A stretch of 64,000 bases of DNA, from the NCBI RefSeq assembly GCF_014898055.3, contig NW_023601543.1, forward strand, positions 15,833,314 through 15,897,313, given 5' to 3'. A program made the translations under genes and the position numbers. The notes under the pieces were generated by a model. That model was not told the DNA's origin. It searched no databases and saw only the letters and a list, made by a program, of their open reading frames with translations. Source of the DNA: Talpa occidentalis. Taxonomy: Eukaryota > Chordata > Mammalia > Eulipotyphla > Talpidae. This document shows positions 57,511 to 64,000 of this stretch, in pieces (the first letter of the stretch is position 1; every line of letters begins with the position of its first letter).

Positions 57511-58600
57511 TTTTTTCTGCCTTGTAAAGTGTGGATGGTGAGAATAATGGTAATATTCTACCTACTTCATGCTATTATGAGCATGAAATGAGAGAGAAAG
57601 TGAACATAAGACATTTTTTGAATGTTTGGCCTATAGAAAGTGCCCAATACCTTCCATTATTAATGCGCTAGCTTTGTGTTCACAGGTCAAATTTCGATAG
57701 AGTGGTAGTAGGCTAAGTATAAATTCTATGTTGATTTCATATTATAAACCTTTGTTTCCTTGTGTACCCATGATCTTATAAATAATAATGGGGAACAGAG
57801 CTTTGATTACAATGCTCTACTGCCCAATAAAGGTCAAGTATGTGTGTTCCCAGTTTCTATCAAACATCTATTTCTACACAGCCTCTCCAAATATATAAAT
57901 GCAAATGTACTTGTTATATAAATAGCACACCTAAAAGCATCAGGCTAGGAAGCAGATGGGGACTATACATAATTGTGCTAACATTTATGTTGTCAATGTA
58001 CTCTCTCGAGTTATCATACAAGATTCTTGGGGGTCTCTTCCCCTCTCCTTGGAAGGCTGCAATTCCCATCAACAGTGGCACAAATTATATATTTGCATCT
58101 GGAGATGAATAAACTTCAAACAATCTGTCAAAATGAGTATACTTGGCCTGTAGTTTGATAAACAAAAGTATTAAAACAAATCCGGAGAAACCCCCTCCTC
58201 CCACCTCCTTATGGGATGATCAAAACAGTTGTAAATTTTAAGCAATGTAGATATTTAATTTATGCATCACTGAGCCTGATTTTTCCCGAGGGTTGTGGAT
58301 GTAGAGATGGTGCTTGCAGAAACTGAGGCCTTGTGGAGACTAGTTAGTCATAAAATTATGAGGAGAAGATTTCAGATTTTGTCTGTAGGAATTGTGGGCA
58401 GGCAGTGAGAGAATATCCAATGATGTTGAGATTAAGTTTGTGCTTGAAGGTCATTATGTGTTTGTCTAGAATAGCCTTCCTTAGCCAGGAAAGAGTAGCA
58501 GAATTATTGCAGCAGGAGATATTAAATAATACAATCACCAACTTTTATATTAGTTCTACTGATTAAGAGGGGTGTATTTTATAGTTAAATAACTAGCATC
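57511..58600. other. non-coding DNA, no gene seen
   Basis: No gene or clear repeat. The 90-aa frame at 57840-58112 has no domain. Confidence 0.45.
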
Positions 58601-58615
58601 TAATAAGCACCTGCC

Positions 58616-58873
58616 GGGCCTCCCCTGGTGGCACAGAGGTTGAGTACTGGGCTGCGAAGCTGCCCGCAGCCTCTGCAGCACCAGTTTGATCCCTGGCCAC
58701 CCGCGAGGGTTGCACATGGCGCGCAGACCTCTCCTGCCGCCCGCTGCTCCCCTCAGCAGTGTACCTCAGACCTTCTGCCTACTCTACTCCCCGCTCTGGC
58801 TCTGGTGAATTCTCTCACCCTCCCGCGCTTCTGACTGTACCCAGTGCTTGTATAAATAAATAAATAAATCTTT
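58616..58873 (+). mobile_element. tRNA-derived SINE, type A, full length
   Basis: Head GGGCCTCCCCTGGTGGCACAG, B box AGTTTGATCCC, type A body and tail with AAATAAATAAATCTTT. Target duplication AATAARYACCTGCC at 58602-58615 and 58874-58887, 12 of 14 bases identical. Confidence 0.95.
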
Positions 58874-58887
58874 AATAAATACCTGCC

Positions 58888-61088
58888 TTATGTACATTGA
58901 GCTAGATTGCTCTGCACTTGGGCATAGATATGAAAGGAAGTAAAATATCTGTCTTGCACACAAAAATCTATGTTTTCAGAAGACATTTTTACCAAAGAGA
59001 AAAATTAGGATCAGTTAATCTTTATATTCAGCTGGGTTTGGTTTATGGATAGGTGGGTGGTGGCTATGGTGGATCAAAGGATGGTAACACAGTAAGACCC
59101 TTTTCAAGGATACTTTGGCTCCTTAATCTTATCTCAGATACTTCTATATCAACCACCTCAATTTACAACTGGCACTCTGGGCAGCGCACAGCAGCCAACC
59201 CCTGTAACCAGATAATTTACTCTGAGAGGAATGGGTTCACTTTTCAAGTCAGGCTTCCTCATTTCTTTCCTTCCCCTGGCTGTCATCCTTTTCACTCAAG
59301 TAAAGATATTGCCTCTTACCTCCCCCAAAAGAGGTGTAAATTGCTCTCCCTAGGATACTTGAATGAGTTTATCAGTCAAAGAAAGCAACAACACCTTTTT
59401 GATCCAGAAGTGTAATTGCACTTTGTAGGGGAGAATGAACACTGTGGTTCTCTCACTTATCTTGCCCAAATATAATGCCTGTGCCCTTTTCAACTGTGGA
59501 TTGAGGCTAAGACAGAGACTACATTTTGCCTTTTGGGGTAATTTTGTCTTGTCACATTAGTTGCCACTCTGCATTTGCCATCTTTTACCAGTGTTCATGA
59601 TCATTCATTTTATGCTACAAAACCACCATTACTGCCACAAACCAATCTGTTGTTGTGAAATCAAGTGGCAGATTGGTCCTTTTATTATGAGTTACAGCTC
59701 CACTATAAAAAACTACTTTGTTGGCTTTTTTTCTGGCTCAAAACTTGAGTCGGTTTTCATGCATCGTCACTCTATCTACCCTTCATCCCTGAATTCTATA
59801 CTAACATACAGCCTCTGAGATAATTTGTACTTTGTGTTAACATTCTAAAGAGGAAAGCATATTTTTTGACAATCATATGCCTGCTTTGTCTTTTCAGAGA
59901 TTTTGGCGTCCATATTCTCATTGCATTATCACAACACTTCTCAGATAAAGGTCAAGTGGAGGCAGTTGCTCCTTCTTTACAGATAAGAAAATTAAAATGT
60001 TTAAAAAATATTCCATTTAAACATATTAAAAACATAGTTCAACACTAAAAAACACTCTAGATGAGATCTCAGGCTATCTTACTTCTGACTCAGGTTTTTT
60101 TCTTTTTGAATTTAGGATAAACTGTTGTGTGCTCTAAGGACAAAAATATGAGGTCAGCTGGCAGACGTTTCCAGTTACCTATCCGATATTCATTCTTCTC
60201 ATCTTCTTAACCAACAAGGCTCATGCTATTAGGATTATAAAGTGTCACCATATATTCAACTATAAGATTGTAATCCCTCATGTTTGAGTGATACTTCATC
60301 AAAAATTCAATTCCTTCTCCTCCTACACACATAGTTGAACTACATGTTGCAGTCCTCTTTGCTACTAGCTTTGGTCATGTTGACTTATTAGTTAATGGCT
60401 AGGTAATGTGGATAGAAGGAATTCCTGCCAGTTCTGGGCCAAGGCTTTTAATAAAACGATATCTTCATCTGTGTTCCTTGTCCCTTTCTACCTGCTAGAT
60501 ACAATATTGATCATGAGACTTTAAGAAAGTCACCAGATTAAAGGTGCCTAGATTCTAGAACCATCATGTAGCAGAGAGCCATTTATGAATTAGCACCATC
60601 TGCCTTGCAGTCTTATGTGATGAAAATATACTTCTGTTGGTATTTGAATCAAAACTGTTATGAATGTTTCTTGCCATAGCTTGATCTATAATGTTTAGAC
60701 ATTTTTGTGGATTGCTATAGCCATGTGATCAAAGTTCTGAGAAGCGATGTGGACATAAAATTATTTGGGGGACATTTCTGGAATGGCTTCTGAAACAGAA
60801 GTCAAATAGAGAGGGAAAGTACTTCTCTCCTAATTTTAAAAGTTACAGCTTGTATGCGATGTCTGGACCTCCCACATACATATTAGAACATAAAGTAGAT
60901 TCAGAGATTAAGTCATGTATGAAGATTAGTGCAACAGAAATGTACGAGGATTCTAGGTCATTGATTGCCCCATTGTACCTTCATACTAATTTCAGACTAT
61001 CTCTCAACATTTTAAGAAAATACATAATTAACCCTTGTTAATTTAAACTTTCATTTGATTCAGCTATACTCATTCTAGGTGAAAATGT
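58888..61088. other. non-coding DNA with a faint old repeat
   Basis: No gene supported. The 120-aa frame at 59053-59415 has no recognisable domain, no splice context and no conserved-looking motif. About 60320-60690 ('GCTTTTAATAAAACGATATC', 'GCCTAGATTCTAGAACCATC') may be an old LTR- or DNA-type repeat. I could not identify it. Confidence 0.35.
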
Positions 61089-61105
61089 GGGTTAACATAT
61101 TTTTT

Positions 61106-61349
61106 TTAAAGATATATTCATTTATGCATACAAGAGCTGGGGTGTAGGGTAAAGGATTCACCAGAGACAGAGTGGGGAACAGAACAGGCTGACTGATGAA
61201 ACACACTGCTGAGGGGAGCAGCGGGCGAGTCAGGAGAGGTCTGCTGCACCATGTGGGTAGTTCCCTGGCCGGGGATCAAACTCTTGCTTCATTGGCTGTG
61301 GACAGCTTCATAGGTTGCTTCTAAACCCCTTGGGCCACCAGGGAGGCCC
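61106..61349 (-). mobile_element. tRNA-derived SINE, type B, full length
   Basis: Target duplication GGGTTAACATATTTTTT is perfect over 17 bp (61089-61105 and 61350-61366). The tail side has lost about 20 bases of the normal body (GGGTGTAGGGTAAAGGATTC on the plus strand). Confidence 0.96.
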
Positions 61350-61488
61350 GGGTTAACATATTTTTTCATCAAAGAATTAATTGGGAGGACTTTACAGATT
61401 CAAATCTAACCAACTATACAAAATATTTAATTGACTTGCTAGAAAACCTGAAATTCCATACCAAAAGTTTCAGCTTTTTTTCTGTAAA

Positions 61489-61650
61489 TCCATGGTTCAC
61501 TTAAGTGTGGTTCTTTGACATCATCTATGAGATTATTAGGAAGGCAGATTCAGAGAACTTCACACTGATTCTCTAAATTAGAATCACTGAGTGAAGACTA
61601 AGTGGAAACTGTCTTTTGACAAGCTCTCTAGGAGATTCTTGTACACAATA
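61489..61650 (+). repeat. MER5A-like hAT relic
   Basis: 'GAGAACTTCACACTGATTCT', 'GACAAGCTCTCTAGGAGATT' and 'CTTGTACACAATAAA' follow the second half of the MER5A consensus. Confidence 0.65.
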
Positions 61651-61864
61651 AAAGGTGTGTGATACATTGCCCAAAAAGTACCTGTTGATACTCAGTTGCT
61701 ATTTGAGTTATATAATCATTAACAAATTGATATGGATTTGGTGACTCTCTGTACAATAACTTATAAAGCAATGCTAACTCAATAAAAAATTATTGAAAAA
61801 TAGAAGACAAAAGATAAGATCAGTGAATTCTAGTTGCTAACAAAAGAGTGCTTATTATACTTTT

Positions 61865-62144
61865 TAAACAAGATTTATTTATTTATGCATACAAGAACTG
61901 GGGTACAGGCCAGAGGTGTGGTGAGAGGGGTGGTGGTGAGCAGATTCACCAGAGACAGAGTGGGGAACAGAACAGGCAGACTGACTGAAATACACTGTTG
62001 AGGGGAGCAGCGGGCTAGATAAGAGAGGTCTGTTGCGCCATGTGGGTAGCTCCATGGCCTGCCAGGGATCAAATTTGTGCTACAGTGGCTGCGGATAGCT
62101 TCACAGTGCTGTGCTTAACCCCTTACACTACCAGGGAAGTCCCC
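61865..62144 (-). mobile_element. tRNA-derived SINE, type B, full length
   Basis: Target duplication GCTTATTATACTTTT, perfect over 15 bp (61850-61864 and 62145-62159). Carries a GGTGGTGGTGAG-type local expansion near the tail. Confidence 0.96.
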
Positions 62145-62159
62145 GCTTATTATACTTTT

Positions 62160-64000
62160 GCTCCTGAAAAGATCATCCTGGAACTTCAAAAAAAAAAAAA
62201 AAAAACACGCCTACACCTGACCAAGTTTATCAGATAAGCTGATAGCAGTGTTATGGGTGAAGGAGTCACTGAGTTGTCAACCAGAAAGCCCTTATCTAAG
62301 ACATTGTCTTCATCCTATAAGGAAACTGGCTTTTTCAAGGACCATTTGCCTGTTGAAGACACGTCAGTCTATTATCTTTCTCATTCACTGAACAGTATTG
62401 AATATTAAATTATAATCCAAAGCGTGCAAATGGTTTCTGATTTGGGGATTATTTCAGATGTAAAATGTGTGTGTGTGTGTGTGTGTGTATACAAACACAT
62501 TTATATAGAGAGATGTAAAATGCATATATATATATATATATATACACACATTTATATATATAAATAAAATCATGTCTGGATAAAATTTGGTTTGATTTTA
62601 CATACACACATGTATACCCTTCAGATTCATGAGTCCTTTGTTTATTTGTTGTCCTTATATTATTGTTTGTTTATTTCTTTGGTTATTTTTTTTTTTTGCA
62701 TTTCCTATAAGCAATTGGGATCATTGAAGAGAAATTTTGCAAAATGCAACTCTGCTGATTCATATAAGTGAGAGAGAGATGAAAAGCAGGAACAGTATAG
62801 TTGAAATTTTAGAAGCAATAAACTGAATTCCAACTGATTAAACAGAGAAACTTGTGTAGATTATTCATAAAAAATAATCCTTAAGTTAATAAAAATGTTT
62901 CTGGTTTCTTTATTCAGGGGACCTCCCAAATGCATTTCACATGTTTACAGTCTCTTACAGGACAGATAGGCTGAGGGAAGGAGAAGTTAAAAATACAAAG
63001 GGACAAATATATGGGCGGGGGAGAGTAATGCCTTTCTCACATATTCTGTGGGGGAAAAAAAAAAAAAAAAACACTGTTAAAACCTTTCAGTTTTCCTATG
63101 CTTGAAAATGATTTCACGTTCTGAATAAATAGAAGAGTTCAAGCCCCTTCAAGAAAATCTCAGACAAGAAGTAGCTTTGAAATTTCTAGGAGGGACAGTG
63201 GTTATAAATGCAGTTTAGCTTAAAGCTTTCAGAGTTAATTAGCTATTCATTTGAAAAAAATCAGGAAAGAGAGACTACAGGAGTGGGAATGCCAAGGGAG
63301 AATAGATCCTCATGAAGCTGGCAATTTAGTAACCCAGGTAACTGTGCCCCTTCTGAAATAAAGTTGACAGCCACTGTGAGTGTTAAGGAGGGGAAAGAAG
63401 GGCTAGTCTAATCTTTTTTCCATGTTACATATTTTATTCATTGGTTGCTTATGACTTAGGGGCGGAACATTCAAGGAATAAGGTATAGAAAAAATAGCCA
63501 GTGGAACTATTTAGTGAGAGATGAACAGCCTCTAGCAAGAGGAATTATCATGTCAACAACGGCTCAATTGGAGCCAGGCTGCTCTGAATGACACAAAGCT
63601 TTGTGCTGGTGCAAAGCTAGAGAGAAAAGTGCAGGGCATCCTTTCATAAGCAGGTCAGTGTCAAAGCTGGATGTAACTGAAGCAAGGAGGAAGAAGTATG
63701 TCAAAGTGACAGGTCTCCTTGTTCCTACTGTCTTGTCATTGTAAAGAATTGTGCAATCAATGAGACCAACCCAGGAAGGCCTCTGGTCCTGCAAAGTGAC
63801 TCAAAATCAGGCTATAACTTGAATTTCATTAAGTAGAGGGCTGCTAGTTGTGCTAATGAGGACTGACTTTGACTATGGATACTCCAAATACAAGCACTTA
63901 CATAAAATGCAATTCGTTTTTTTTTTTTTTTTCTATGTAGAAAAATCAAAAATCCCAGGATTGGTATGTCAGTATGACTTGAGCTCATTCTGGCTTTTGT
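62160..64000. other. non-coding DNA with simple repeats
   Basis: No gene seen. A-runs at 62189-62205 and 63055-63072 and a T-run at 63917-63933. 62465-62570 holds the compound microsatellite listed separately. Confidence 0.45.
62465..62570. repeat. compound (GT)n-(TA)n microsatellite
   Basis: About 12 GT units, then TATACAAACACATTTATATA, a GAGAGAT spacer, about 12 AT units and another ACACACATTTATATATA block. ACACATTTATATA occurs twice. Confidence 0.95.

Noticed and set aside
59053..59415. 120-aa open frame on the plus strand
   Set aside because: No domain or signal peptide, and no promoter or splice evidence. A single frame of this length is expected by chance in 64 kb.

Overview
This window looks like non-coding nuclear DNA from a placental mammal. 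It is AT-rich and has no long open reading frame. It is built from layers of transposable elements: relics of L2, MIR, MER5/hAT and old L1; younger L1 fragments; two or three endogenous-retrovirus LTR-like units; and at least 19 copies of one tRNA-derived SINE family. I found no protein-coding gene, rRNA gene, functional tRNA gene, CRISPR array or bacterial/viral gene cluster. Every short open frame I traced is either part of a retroelement or an isolated random frame. The window is best read as intergenic sequence or the inside of a large intron.

The SINE family is the best clue to lineage. It has a tRNA head with good A and B boxes, a shared 3' body of about 150 bp, and a tail carrying AATAAA repeats followed by TCTTT and an A-run. 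It is not primate Alu, rodent B1/B2, carnivore SINEC, vesper-bat VES, horse ERE or the standard cetartiodactyl CHR-1 as I remember them. The tail design (the T+ SINE class) and the L1 3' end both suit a laurasiatherian. I cannot name the species from sequence alone.

Layout: 0-5 kb holds a SINE, a detached L1 5'-UTR-like segment on the minus strand (2.8-3.8 kb) and an L2 relic. 5-16 kb holds five SINEs, one of them only a tRNA head, in mostly unrecognised AT-rich DNA. A 100-N assembly gap lies at 16.7 kb beside a tetranucleotide repeat and an old L1. An LTR-like unit sits at 19.4-19.8 kb, and a recent 5'-truncated L1 with a 24-bp target duplication at 21.0-22.2 kb. A GC-richer, LTR-like unit of about 1 kb (23.4-24.5 kb) follows, then a cluster of three SINEs (26.0-27.2 kb). 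A well-preserved L2 (28.3-28.7 kb) is followed by a candidate non-coding exon. At 30.26-30.63 kb a solo LTR with a perfect 6-bp target duplication interrupts an old L1. A twin-primed (5'-inverted) L1 lies at 36.7-37.3 kb inside another old L1. An L1 or HAL1 5' region at 42.7-44.2 kb contains a very fresh SINE. An L2-L2-MIR cluster follows at 44.5-45.2 kb. The last 18 kb contains further L1 remnants, five more SINEs and several microsatellites.

The most informative observations are insertion histories: nested elements with readable target duplications, twin priming, a doubled L1 3' terminus, a head-only SINE, two SINE subfamilies with intermediates, and an intact solo LTR. I did not find a convincing new gene system.
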